Source of the DNA: Muribaculaceae bacterium
Lineage (GTDB): Bacteria > Bacteroidota > Bacteroidia > Bacteroidales > Muribaculaceae
Direction of reading: 5' to 3'
Assembly (NCBI GenBank): GCA_017547845.1
Contig: JAFYNZ010000022.1
Coordinates: 1 to 64,000, forward strand
Length of the DNA: 64,000 nucleotides
Part shown: positions 24,779 to 33,750 of the stretch, piece after piece
Numbering within the stretch: the first letter of the stretch is position 1
Layout of the letters: each line of letters starts with the position of its first letter
Notes under the pieces: model-generated
Database searches by the model: none
Seen by the model: the letters and a program-made list of their open reading frames with translations, nothing else
Told to the model about the DNA's origin: nothing
Position numbers and translations under genes: made by a program

Positions 24779-26845
24779 ATGGACTTTAAACTTATATCAG
24801 AGTATGAGCCGACAGGCGATCAGCCCGAAGCTATCAATCAGCTTGTCGAAGGTGTAGAACAAGGGATTGAGGCTCAGACTTTGTTGGGCGTTACAGGTAG
24901 CGGTAAGACCTTTACAATGGCTAATGTCATTGAGAAGGTCAACCGCCCTACCCTTATATTGTCTCACAACAAAACGCTTGCTGCACAATTGTACACTGAG
25001 TTTAAGAATTTCTTTCCGGAAAATTCAGTGCAATATTTTGTCAGCTATTATGACTACTATCAACCTGAAGCATATATCCCTTCTTCAGACAAATACATAG
25101 AGAAGGATCTTTTGATAAATGCTCAGATTGATAAAATGCGTCTCGCGACCACGGCAGCTTTGCTGTCCGGGCGTAGAGATGTGATTGTTGTCTCCAGCGT
25201 GTCTTGTATCTATGGCATGGGCAACCCTGAAGACTTCAATCAGAATGTGATTAAGATAAATGTAGGACTTAGGATTTCGCGTAATGCATTCCTTCGCAAA
25301 CTGGTCGATGCGCTCTACTCAAGGACCGGCGTCGAACTTAATCATGGACAGTTTAGAGTAAAAGGAGATACGGTAGATATCAAACTGTCATTCGAAGATA
25401 TCCAACTCAGAGTGATATTCTGGGGAGATGAAATTGAGAAGATTCAGACGATTGACCCTGCCTGTGGCGCAGTGCTTTCAAACCTTGAAGGATTCAACAT
25501 CTACCCTGCCAATATTTTTGTAGTTACTAAAGAGAAAGCTGCTACTGCTATTGACCGAATCACAGTTGATCTTGGTGAGCAAGTGGAATATTTTCGCCGT
25601 GAGGGTCGTGATTTGGAAGCAGATAGATTGTATGAACGAGTGACCTATGATGTTGAGATGATCAAGGAACTCGGTCATTGTAGCGGTATGGAAAACTACT
25701 CACGTTATTTCGATGGAAGAACAGCCGGTTCTCGTCCTTTCTGCTTGCTTGATTATTTCCCTGATGATTTTTTGACTATCATTGACGAAAGCCATGTGAC
25801 CGTGCCTCAAATTCGTGGTATGAATGGCGGTGACCTTTCACGAAAGATGAATCTTGTCGAATATGGTTTCCGATTGCCGGCTGCAATTGACAATCGTCCT
25901 CTGAAATTCGACGAGTTTGAATCATTGACCAATCAGGTCATATATGTGAGTGCAACACCGGCCGACTATGAACTTCAAAAGAGCGAAGGTGTAGTTGTCG
26001 AGCAGATAATTCGTCCGACAGGTCTGCTTGACCCAATTATTGAGGTCAGACCTTCAATCAATCAGATAGATGATTTGCTTGAAGAGATTCAACTAAGAAT
26101 CGAGGCAAACGAGCGTACACTTGTGACTACGCTGACAAAGCGTATGGCAGAAGAGTTGAATGACTATCTTCAAAAGATGGGCATTAGCACTGCCTACATT
26201 CATAGCGATGTCGACACTTTGGATCGAATCAAAATTCTCGACGATCTCAGAGCCGGAGAATACGATGTCCTTGTAGGTGTTAATCTTCTTCGCGAGGGTC
26301 TTGACCTTCCACAAGTGAGTCTTGTCGCAATATTAGATGCCGATAAGGAGGGCTTCTTGCGCAATCATAGGTCGCTGACACAGACCGCAGGGCGTGCGGC
26401 TCGTAATGTCAATGGTAAAGTTATCATGTATGCCGATAAGGTGACTGATTCGATGCAGAAGACTATCGAAGAGACAGAGAGGAGACGTATGAAACAGATG
26501 CACTATAACGAACAACATGGCATTATTCCGCGTCAAATCGTCAAGACTTCATCTCCGACCGATCTGCTTGAACTTCAGCAAGCATCATCTACTAAGAGCA
26601 GTGAACATGATACAAAATCACGACAGCCACGCGTTGCTCCAAAGGCATATATTGAGAAGGAATACACTAATCCTATTGCTGCAGACCCGATTGTCGGTTA
26701 TATGTCAAAAGAGGAGATAGCTAATAGAATCAGTGTTGTCAGAGAAAATATGATTAATGCCGCTAAGAATACTCTGTTCATTGAGGCAGCTCAGTGGCGA
26801 GATGAGTTGGTGGCATTACAAGATATGTTAGCAGAAAAACAATAG
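24779..26845 (+). CDS. uvrB: Excinuclease ABC subunit B
   Basis: UvrB is the damage-verifying helicase of nucleotide excision repair and works with UvrA and UvrC. Motif I GVTGSGKTF is at about residues 38-46, the beta-hairpin region YYDYYQPEAYIPSSD near 91-105, motif II DESH, motif VI QTAGRAARN, and a C-terminal UVR motif (residues about 640-685) for UvrC contact. At 688 residues it is full length. ygiQ follows after 2 bp. Confidence 0.97.
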   Translation: MDFKLISEYEPTGDQPEAINQLVEGVEQGIEAQTLLGVTGSGKTFTMANVIEKVNRPTLILSHNKTLAAQLYTEFKNFFPENSVQYFVSYYDYYQPEAYIPSSDKYIEKDLLINAQIDKMRLATTAALLSGRRDVIVVSSVSCIYGMGNPEDFNQNVIKINVGLRISRNAFLRKLVDALYSRTGVELNHGQFRVKGDTVDIKLSFEDIQLRVIFWGDEIEKIQTIDPACGAVLSNLEGFNIYPANIFVVTKEKAATAIDRITVDLGEQVEYFRREGRDLEADRLYERVTYDVEMIKELGHCSGMENYSRYFDGRTAGSRPFCLLDYFPDDFLTIIDESHVTVPQIRGMNGGDLSRKMNLVEYGFRLPAAIDNRPLKFDEFESLTNQVIYVSATPADYELQKSEGVVVEQIIRPTGLLDPIIEVRPSINQIDDLLEEIQLRIEANERTLVTTLTKRMAEELNDYLQKMGISTAYIHSDVDTLDRIKILDDLRAGEYDVLVGVNLLREGLDLPQVSLVAILDADKEGFLRNHRSLTQTAGRAARNVNGKVIMYADKVTDSMQKTIEETERRRMKQMHYNEQHGIIPRQIVKTSSPTDLLELQQASSTKSSEHDTKSRQPRVAPKAYIEKEYTNPIAADPIVGYMSKEEIANRISVVRENMINAAKNTLFIEAAQWRDELVALQDMLAEKQ

Positions 26846-26847
26846 CA

Positions 26848-28770
26848 ATGATTGATAAAAAATCCAACAACTTCACGAGATATAAGAAAAGTGATTTTCT
26901 CCCTACATCTAAGGAGGAAATGGAGGCTTTGGGTTGGGACCAAGCAGATGTCATAATTTTCAGCGGTGATGCTTACGTGGATCACCCATCGTTTGGCTCG
27001 GCTGTAATAGGACGTATTCTCCAAGCCGAGGGATATAAGGTCGCTATTGTTCCTCAACCCAATTGGAGAGATGATCTTCGAGACTTTAAGAAACTCGGTG
27101 AGCCAAGACTTTTCTTCGGAATCTCAGCAGGTGCAATGGATTCAATGGTCAATCATTACACGGCAAATCGTCGTCTTCGTCATGATGATGCGTATACAGC
27201 CGGCGGTCGTCACGGAATGAGACCTGACTACCCTACGATTGTGTATAGCAACATATTGCGTGAATTATTTCCAAATACGCCTATCATTGTCGGTGGCATC
27301 GAAGCATCATTGCGAAGAGTGTCGCATTATGATTATTGGCAAGACAGATTGCGACCTTCTATTTTGGCCGATGCGAAGGCTGATATGATAGTCTATGGCA
27401 TGGGTGAACGCACTATTCGTGAAATAGCCAACAATCTGAATGCAGGTCGTTGCATAAAAGATTTGACAGATATACCTCAAACTGCTCTATTTATCAACGA
27501 ATCTCCTTCAGCTGAGGATATTGTTCTGTATTCCTACGAGGAGTGTCTTGCTGATAAGAGAAAGCAAGCAATGAACTTTAAGCACGTTGAGATTGAGTCA
27601 AATAAATACCATGGTAATACTATCTGGCAAAAAACATCGGGTCGATGGTTGAAGATAAATCCTATGTATCCACCTATGACATCTGATGAAATTGATGCTT
27701 CATTTGATTTGCCATATACGAGAGTGGCTCATCCACGTTACAAGGGTAAAGTAATTCCGGCATATGAGATGATTCGTCATTCTATCAATATGCATCGCGG
27801 CTGCTTTGGTGGTTGTGCTTTCTGCACAATTTCTGCCCACCAAGGAAAGTTTATCGCATCGAGATCCAAGAAATCTATTATGAAGGAAGTGAGACAAGTC
27901 GTTGAGATGGAGGATTTTAAGGGATATATAAGTGATCTCGGTGGTCCATCTGCAAATATGTACAACATGGGTGGCTTTGACAAAAATATCTGTAAAAAAT
28001 GTACACGCCCATCATGTTTGCATCCTCAGCCATGCCCTAACTTGAATAATGACCATTCAGCTCTTCTTGACATCTATCACACGGTAGATAGTCTTAAGGA
28101 AGTGAAAAAGTCGTTTGTGGGAAGCGGGGTCAGATATGACTTGTCTATGATGCAGCACAAAGATGCAAAAATTGCTGAAGTCAACAGACGCTATAATAGA
28201 GAATTAATAGAGCACCATGTCAGTGGTCGACTCAAGGTTGCACCGGAACATACATCTGACGAAGTGTTGGATTGTATGAGAAAACCATCGTTCTCTCTTT
28301 TCTACAAGTTTAAGCGCATATTTGATGATGTCAATCAGAAGACCGGTATGCGACAACAACTTATCCCCTATTTCATCAGTTCGCATCCTGCATGCAAAGA
28401 GGAGCATATGGCAGAACTTGCAGTAATCACCAAGAATCTCGATTTCAGACTTGAGCAAGTGCAAGATTTCACTCCTACGCCAATGACGTTGGCGACAGAG
28501 ATATACTACACAGGTATTCATCCATATACAGGCGAAGAAATATTTACGGCCAAAAACGAGCGTGATAAATTGGCTCAAAGAAAGTATTTCTTTTGGTACG
28601 ACAAGGAATATCGCAAACCTATATGCGACTCGTTGAAGCGTATTGGTCGTCAGGATTTGATTAAGGAATTGTATCCGGGTTCATCACCTATGAATTACGA
28701 TTCTCGTCAAAACAGAGGTGTTCTTGTGAAAAAATCCGACAAAAAATCGGTGAAATCAAGAAAAAGATAA
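26848..28770 (+). CDS. YgiQ family radical SAM protein
   Basis: This 640-residue protein belongs to the YgiQ family of radical SAM enzymes, whose reaction is unknown. The N-terminus (FLPTSKEEMEALGWDQADV) and the block VGGIEASLRRVSHYDYW are family signatures. The 4Fe-4S radical SAM motif CFGGCAFC is near residues 317-324. A second cysteine group (CKKCTRPSCLHPQPC) follows at about residues 383-397 and could hold another cluster or zinc. The C-terminal 25 residues are lysine/arginine-rich. It is 2 bp after uvrB, the last gene of the unit. Confidence 0.93.
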   Translation: MIDKKSNNFTRYKKSDFLPTSKEEMEALGWDQADVIIFSGDAYVDHPSFGSAVIGRILQAEGYKVAIVPQPNWRDDLRDFKKLGEPRLFFGISAGAMDSMVNHYTANRRLRHDDAYTAGGRHGMRPDYPTIVYSNILRELFPNTPIIVGGIEASLRRVSHYDYWQDRLRPSILADAKADMIVYGMGERTIREIANNLNAGRCIKDLTDIPQTALFINESPSAEDIVLYSYEECLADKRKQAMNFKHVEIESNKYHGNTIWQKTSGRWLKINPMYPPMTSDEIDASFDLPYTRVAHPRYKGKVIPAYEMIRHSINMHRGCFGGCAFCTISAHQGKFIASRSKKSIMKEVRQVVEMEDFKGYISDLGGPSANMYNMGGFDKNICKKCTRPSCLHPQPCPNLNNDHSALLDIYHTVDSLKEVKKSFVGSGVRYDLSMMQHKDAKIAEVNRRYNRELIEHHVSGRLKVAPEHTSDEVLDCMRKPSFSLFYKFKRIFDDVNQKTGMRQQLIPYFISSHPACKEEHMAELAVITKNLDFRLEQVQDFTPTPMTLATEIYYTGIHPYTGEEIFTAKNERDKLAQRKYFFWYDKEYRKPICDSLKRIGRQDLIKELYPGSSPMNYDSRQNRGVLVKKSDKKSVKSRKR

Positions 28771-28835
28771 ATCGCTGAAAATTAGAGAAATAGCATTAAT
28801 ATTGGTATTTCTTATTTAAAATCATTCTAATTAAT

Positions 28836-28866
28836 TTTGTCAAGTGAACTTTAATGCGTAAATTTG
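28836..28866 (+). promoter_or_regulatory. Promoter for feoAB
   Basis: TTTG (28836-28839) and TAAATTTG (28859-28866) are 19 bp apart, a full consensus match, 45 bp upstream of the start. The TTTG is itself the end of a TAATTTTG box (28832-28839), so two overlapping start sites are possible. No Fur-box-like palindrome was recognised. Confidence 0.7.
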
Positions 28867-28910
28867 CAGTATTAATGGAATTGTAATTTCTTATTACTAC
28901 ACTTGATAAG

Positions 28911-31319
28911 ATGAAGTTATCAGATTTAAAGCCGGGCGAAATCGGCGTTATCACTAAAATATTAGGTCATGGCGCGTTTAGAAAGCGCGTCATCGAAATG
29001 GGATTTGTCAGAGGTCGTGAAGTCAAGGTTGTCTTGAATGCACCTCTCCAAGATCCTATCAAGTACACTTTGATGGACTATGAGGTTTCTCTTAGAAGAT
29101 CGGAGAGTGCACTTATCGAGATTACACCTCTCGAAGAATGGCAGTCGCCTATTGTGCAGCAACCTATTACAAACGAAAGCAATGAGTCACCAAGCAAAGT
29201 TGCAGTCAGAAAAGACAAAGAGATTAATATCGCATTAATCGGAAATCCTAATTGCGGCAAGACTTCATTGTTTAATTTGGTTTCCGGCGCTCATGAGCAT
29301 GTCGGAAACTATTCGGGTGTGACAGTCGGTGCTAAAGCCGGCTATATCAACTACAAAGGCTATCGACTTAACATAGTAGACCTTCCCGGCACGTATTCAT
29401 TAAGTGCCTATTCTCCGGAGGAACTATATGTGTCTCGTTATCTAAAAGAAGAAACGCCTGACGTGATAGTTAATGTGACAGTTGCTTCCAACCTTGAACG
29501 CAATCTATATTTGACCACTGAGCTTATCGATATGAATCGAAGCATGGTTGTCGCACTTAACATGTATGATGAGTTAGAGCGCAGTAAGACAAAGTTGGAT
29601 CATGAAAATCTTGGTAAACTTCTCGGTGTGCCAATGATTCCTACCACAGCTTCTACGGGTAAAGGTGTTTATGATTTGCTTGATACCGTCATAGAGGTAT
29701 ATGAAATGCGCAATCCAGATGTTCGTCACATTCATGTTTGGCTCGGAAATGAGATTGAACGAAGTGTAACCAAACTGAAAGATGCTCTAAAAGGCGATCC
29801 TACCCTATCTCAGCATTTTTCTCCTCGCTATCTTGCTATCAAACTCCTCGAAAAGGATCAAGAGACAGAGAGATTGCTCAGTGAGAATAAAAACTTCAAA
29901 TCATGGATTGCTCTTCGTGATGAGGAGTCAAAACGCATCGAAAAGGTGCTAAAAGAAGATCCAAGCTCAGCAATAGCTTCTGCTAAGTATGGGTTTATAT
30001 CGGGCGCACTTCATGAGACAATGGAAGGTGCCTCAAAAATTAAAGAAAAGGCTACAGAGATTATTGATGCATTTGTTACCAACAAGCTTTTTGGTTTTCC
30101 TATCTTTATCTTCTTGATGTGGCTAATGTTTTGGGCTACATTCTCACTTGGCTCATACCCCATGGAATGGATTGAGATGGGTGTGGCTTACCTTGCTGAT
30201 GCTGTCTCTACATACATGCCTGATGGCTCTCTGAAAGACCTCGTCGTTGATGGTGTAATAGGAGGCGTCGGCGGAGTGATAGTCTTTTTGCCTAATATTC
30301 TTATATTGTATCTGTTTATATCCTTTATGGAGGACTCCGGGTATATGGCTCGTGTAGCCTTTATTATGGATAAATTGATGCATAAGATAGGCTTGCATGG
30401 GAAGTCATTTATACCTTTGGTAATGGGATTTGGTTGTAATGTTCCTGCCATAATGTCTTCTCGTATCATAGAGAGCAAATCAAGTCGTATTATTACAATA
30501 TTGATAACACCGTTCATGAGTTGTTCGGCTCGAATACCTATATATGTGCTTTTGGTCGGTTGCTTCTTCCCTCAGTATGGCAGTTTGGTGTTCTTGGGAT
30601 TGTATTTATTGGGTATCATTTTCGCCATATTGACAGCTCGATTGCTGCGTAGATTCTGGTTTAAGGAAGATGAGACACCATTTGTGATGGAGCTGCCTCC
30701 ATATCGTATTCCGACTGCTAAAGCTACAATCAGAAATATGTGGAGCAAAGCGAAGCAATATATCCAGAAGATGGGTGGACTCATACTTGTGGCATCGGTC
30801 ATCATATGGGCGTTATCCTATTTCCCTCGTCACACTCATGAGTCGTTGCTCAATAGTGATGTTGCGACACAGTACGAACAAGCGGCAAATCAAGAAGCAT
30901 TCCTTAATGAGTATCAGCAAGAACACTCTTATCTGGGTAAAATTGGTAAATTGACAGAGCCCCTGGTTGAGCCTCTTGGATTTGACTGGAAGGTATCAGT
31001 CTCACTACTTGCCGGCTCTGCTGCTAAAGAAGTTGTAGTGTCAACACTTGGAGTACTCTATACGGGCCAAGATGATGAAGTGTTGTTATCTCAAAAATTA
31101 AAAGCCAATAATCCTTTGACCGGCAAACCAAACTTTACTGCGATATCAGCATTGGCATTCCTTGTGTTTGTACTCATTTATTTCCCATGTATTGCCACTA
31201 TCGCTGCAATAGTCAGAGAGACAGGTTCATGGCTCTATGGGGCGTTTTCTATAGTCTACAACACCGGGCTTGCATGGTTGCTTGCATTTGCTATTTATCA
31301 GATTGGTAATATGCTCTAA
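28911..31319 (+). CDS. feoB: FeoA-FeoB fusion, ferrous iron transporter
   Basis: FeoB moves Fe(II) across the inner membrane and is gated by its G domain. This 802-residue protein is a fusion: an SH3-like FeoA domain at residues 1-75 (LKPGEIGVITKILGHGAFRKR), a linker, then the G domain with G1 GNPNCGKTS (about 111-119) and G3 DLPGTYSL, followed by the membrane core with two Gate modules (for example MGFGCNVPAIMSSR and SAAKEVVVSTLG). Fused FeoAB is usual in Bacteroidetes. No FeoC is found downstream. Confidence 0.95.
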   Translation: MKLSDLKPGEIGVITKILGHGAFRKRVIEMGFVRGREVKVVLNAPLQDPIKYTLMDYEVSLRRSESALIEITPLEEWQSPIVQQPITNESNESPSKVAVRKDKEINIALIGNPNCGKTSLFNLVSGAHEHVGNYSGVTVGAKAGYINYKGYRLNIVDLPGTYSLSAYSPEELYVSRYLKEETPDVIVNVTVASNLERNLYLTTELIDMNRSMVVALNMYDELERSKTKLDHENLGKLLGVPMIPTTASTGKGVYDLLDTVIEVYEMRNPDVRHIHVWLGNEIERSVTKLKDALKGDPTLSQHFSPRYLAIKLLEKDQETERLLSENKNFKSWIALRDEESKRIEKVLKEDPSSAIASAKYGFISGALHETMEGASKIKEKATEIIDAFVTNKLFGFPIFIFLMWLMFWATFSLGSYPMEWIEMGVAYLADAVSTYMPDGSLKDLVVDGVIGGVGGVIVFLPNILILYLFISFMEDSGYMARVAFIMDKLMHKIGLHGKSFIPLVMGFGCNVPAIMSSRIIESKSSRIITILITPFMSCSARIPIYVLLVGCFFPQYGSLVFLGLYLLGIIFAILTARLLRRFWFKEDETPFVMELPPYRIPTAKATIRNMWSKAKQYIQKMGGLILVASVIIWALSYFPRHTHESLLNSDVATQYEQAANQEAFLNEYQQEHSYLGKIGKLTEPLVEPLGFDWKVSVSLLAGSAAKEVVVSTLGVLYTGQDDEVLLSQKLKANNPLTGKPNFTAISALAFLVFVLIYFPCIATIAAIVRETGSWLYGAFSIVYNTGLAWLLAFAIYQIGNML

Positions 31320-31353
31320 TCAAATTGTTAAGACACTGTAAATCATAGTAGAA

Positions 31354-32553
31354 ATGGAATTTAGTGACAGTTTTTGGGCATTTATTGATGATAATCTTCA
31401 TTGTGACCCTAATAGTCTTAGATTAAAGTATCATTCAAGTGATAGTTTAGACTTTGATGTGCAATTTGCTATATGTCAGATTGAATGTCGCAAAAAATGC
31501 AGTCATAAACTTCCATCCTTCTGCAGTAATAAACGAGTGATATTCCCTACTACGCTATCCTCAGAACAATGTACAAGTGAGGTTCTTGCTCGATTCCATG
31601 CCTCTCTATTGCCTAATGGATGCGATTTGCTTGATATGACATCAGGACTTTGTATTGACGGCATACACGCATCAGCCAAATGCAATCATGTAACTGCTAT
31701 CGATATTAATCCGATAGTAACAGAATCAGTACGCTATAATCTTAAAGTGTTAGGTATTGATAATCTTGAGGTTATAAATCAAGATTCAATTGATTATTTA
31801 AGTAATTCAGCACAAAAATGGGGTGTAATCTTCATTGATCCTGCTCGCCGGGCCGAGTCTAATAAGCGCACTTTTGCTTTTGAGGATTGCGAACCAAATA
31901 TTATTGAGCATTTTGACCTTATAAAGCAGCATTGTCACTCGTTAATCATAAAGGCCTCTCCAATGCTCGACATTACAAAAGTAATCAATTCGGTGGGTCA
32001 AATCACTGATATATGGGTACTTAGCGTTCGCAATGAGTGCAAGGAAGTATTGATAAAGTGTGATTTCGTCAACTCCTCAGATGAAATATCTGTGCATGCA
32101 ATAGATTTTGACAAAGATGCCAATATGAATGTCTTTAGTTTCGCATGGAATGAGGCGATTGATTGTGAAGTGTCGTATGTCGAAAACATCGATGAAATCG
32201 GGCAAAATTGGCTTTACGAGCCCAATTCAAGCCTTATGAAGTGCGCATGTTGGAATGCTCTCGTAAGGAAGTATCCGAGACTCAAGAAAATGCATCAAAA
32301 CACTCACCTCTTTGTGTCAAGCGAGTTTTATCAGGATTTTCCCGGAAGAATACATAGAGTTGCTGATGTATATACCCCCAAGTCTAAAGAGCTTAAACAA
32401 CTTAAGGGTGAATACTTCAATGTAGTACTCCGCAACTACCCTATTTCCATCGATATTGTCAAGAAGCAATTCAAGATTAAGGACGGAGGCAATCGCTTTA
32501 TCTACTGTTTTAAATATGGAAAAGAAAAGAGTGCTATTCTTCTGACAGAATAA
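31354..32553 (+). CDS. SAM-dependent methyltransferase with THUMP-like domain
   Basis: This 399-residue protein resembles the Bacteroidetes class I methyltransferase family with a C-terminal THUMP-like domain, probably acting on RNA. The catalytic-type motif FIDPARRAESNKRTF is clear at about residues 158-172. The SAM-binding motif I, normally of the form DxTGGFGxD, reads DMTSGLCIDG here, and AIDINP follows as motif II. The C-terminal part (about 290-399) with EFYQDFPGRIHRV is the THUMP-like region. It lies 34 bp after feoB on the same strand. Confidence 0.78.
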   Translation: MEFSDSFWAFIDDNLHCDPNSLRLKYHSSDSLDFDVQFAICQIECRKKCSHKLPSFCSNKRVIFPTTLSSEQCTSEVLARFHASLLPNGCDLLDMTSGLCIDGIHASAKCNHVTAIDINPIVTESVRYNLKVLGIDNLEVINQDSIDYLSNSAQKWGVIFIDPARRAESNKRTFAFEDCEPNIIEHFDLIKQHCHSLIIKASPMLDITKVINSVGQITDIWVLSVRNECKEVLIKCDFVNSSDEISVHAIDFDKDANMNVFSFAWNEAIDCEVSYVENIDEIGQNWLYEPNSSLMKCACWNALVRKYPRLKKMHQNTHLFVSSEFYQDFPGRIHRVADVYTPKSKELKQLKGEYFNVVLRNYPISIDIVKKQFKIKDGGNRFIYCFKYGKEKSAILLTE

Positions 32554-32560
32554 CACTCTT
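32528..32560 (-). terminator. Terminator between convergent genes
   Basis: Arms AAGAGTGCTATTCT (32527-32540) and AGAATAACACTCTT (32547-32560) pair with one wobble on the minus strand. It covers the last codons of the methyltransferase and lies just beyond the 3' end of the C11 peptidase gene, so it can serve the minus transcript. Confidence 0.55.
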
Positions 32561-32582
32561 CAAAGTATCTTTCAGTAAGTTT

Positions 32583-33743
32583 CTATTGTTCATAGTCAAG
32601 GATTATATCATAGACAGCGTTAAACCAGTCTAATGAAAAATAATACTTTTCGTTTGGTGAGGCATCTTGCATCAACGCATGAGTTGAGACACCGCTAAAG
32701 TTTTCTTTTTCAATCTTGAAGTTTAGGAACTTATCGGTTGCATTTTTGTAGACAACAAAATCATTTAAAGCCTTATTAAACTCATCAATGTAGTCTGTAG
32801 TTCCATTGGCTTCAGCGACAGTTCTTGCATAGTGACCGAGGTCGTAATAAGGACCTTGAGCACCGCGAGAATACTTCTGCAATCCATAAGTATCAATTGG
32901 TTTAAACCCTTGATAGATGTTTTTAGTAGCTGTAGCCAAAGCTTCTATTTTCGACATATCGAGCACTGCAATTGTGCAGAACTGAGAGTTCTTATCGGAG
33001 CTATATTTGAAGTACTCAAAAGTCGCATTTGCCGCACCGACAAGGTCAATGGTCTCACCTGTCAAGTATGGAATGGTTAAGTTGTAAGGCATACCATTAG
33101 ACAAAATTTCTGTTGGATATCCTACATACCAATCACATTTGTTTCTCAGTTGATAAGCACATTCGATGCTCGACATATAGCAACAATCCATCCATATATA
33201 TGAGAACACATCGTCGGGAAGAGCATTTGAGAGCACATCAATATCCATGTGCTTGCCATAATCGTCTCCGAAATATGATGGTGTGGCGGTGTTGTTTGCA
33301 CTGATTTTGGCAGGAGTCCAGCTCATAGCATGCGACCACATCACCAAGCCATAATTATTAGCAGGTGTGAGACGTCGCACATCACTGATAACTTCGCGCA
33401 TACGCATTGGATCGAGCGATTCGTAGGTGTCATCATATTCCTTGAGGACTGTTTCTTGAACCACTTCCTTGTTTTTTGTGATTTTCAAGAGCTTTGGATT
33501 GCTTTGTTTGCTACAATGATAAATCACGATGTTGTTGCGACTAAGGTCGATATTTCCTGCTGCAATCATCATCTCTTGCATATCCATATAATCGAAACCA
33601 CTCAGAGTATTTGTCGCTACCATATACACAAGGATTGTGTTTTTGGCAATCTGAGGTTCAATATTAGGTTCTTCCTTATTACAGCTTACAAAAGCCAAGG
33701 AGATGAAGCAAGCTACTAATAGAGCATATAATTTCTTAATCAT
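32583..33743 (-). CDS. Clostripain-related (C11) cysteine peptidase lipoprotein
   Basis: C11 peptidases cut after Arg or Lys. I place the start at 33743, where a lipoprotein signal peptide begins and ends with lipobox FVSC (Cys21); an ATG at 33770 would put nine extra residues before it. The catalytic pair is recognisable: His138 in MWSHAMSW and Cys188 in WMDCCYMSSIE, which aligns with the clostripain DACLM motif. Lipid anchoring suggests it sits at the outer membrane. It starts 7 bp after the PurF-like gene. Substrate is unknown. Confidence 0.85.
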   Translation of the reverse strand: MIKKLYALLVACFISLAFVSCNKEEPNIEPQIAKNTILVYMVATNTLSGFDYMDMQEMMIAAGNIDLSRNNIVIYHCSKQSNPKLLKITKNKEVVQETVLKEYDDTYESLDPMRMREVISDVRRLTPANNYGLVMWSHAMSWTPAKISANNTATPSYFGDDYGKHMDIDVLSNALPDDVFSYIWMDCCYMSSIECAYQLRNKCDWYVGYPTEILSNGMPYNLTIPYLTGETIDLVGAANATFEYFKYSSDKNSQFCTIAVLDMSKIEALATATKNIYQGFKPIDTYGLQKYSRGAQGPYYDLGHYARTVAEANGTTDYIDEFNKALNDFVVYKNATDKFLNFKIEKENFSGVSTHALMQDASPNEKYYFSLDWFNAVYDIILDYEQ

Positions 33744-33750
33744 AACTATT

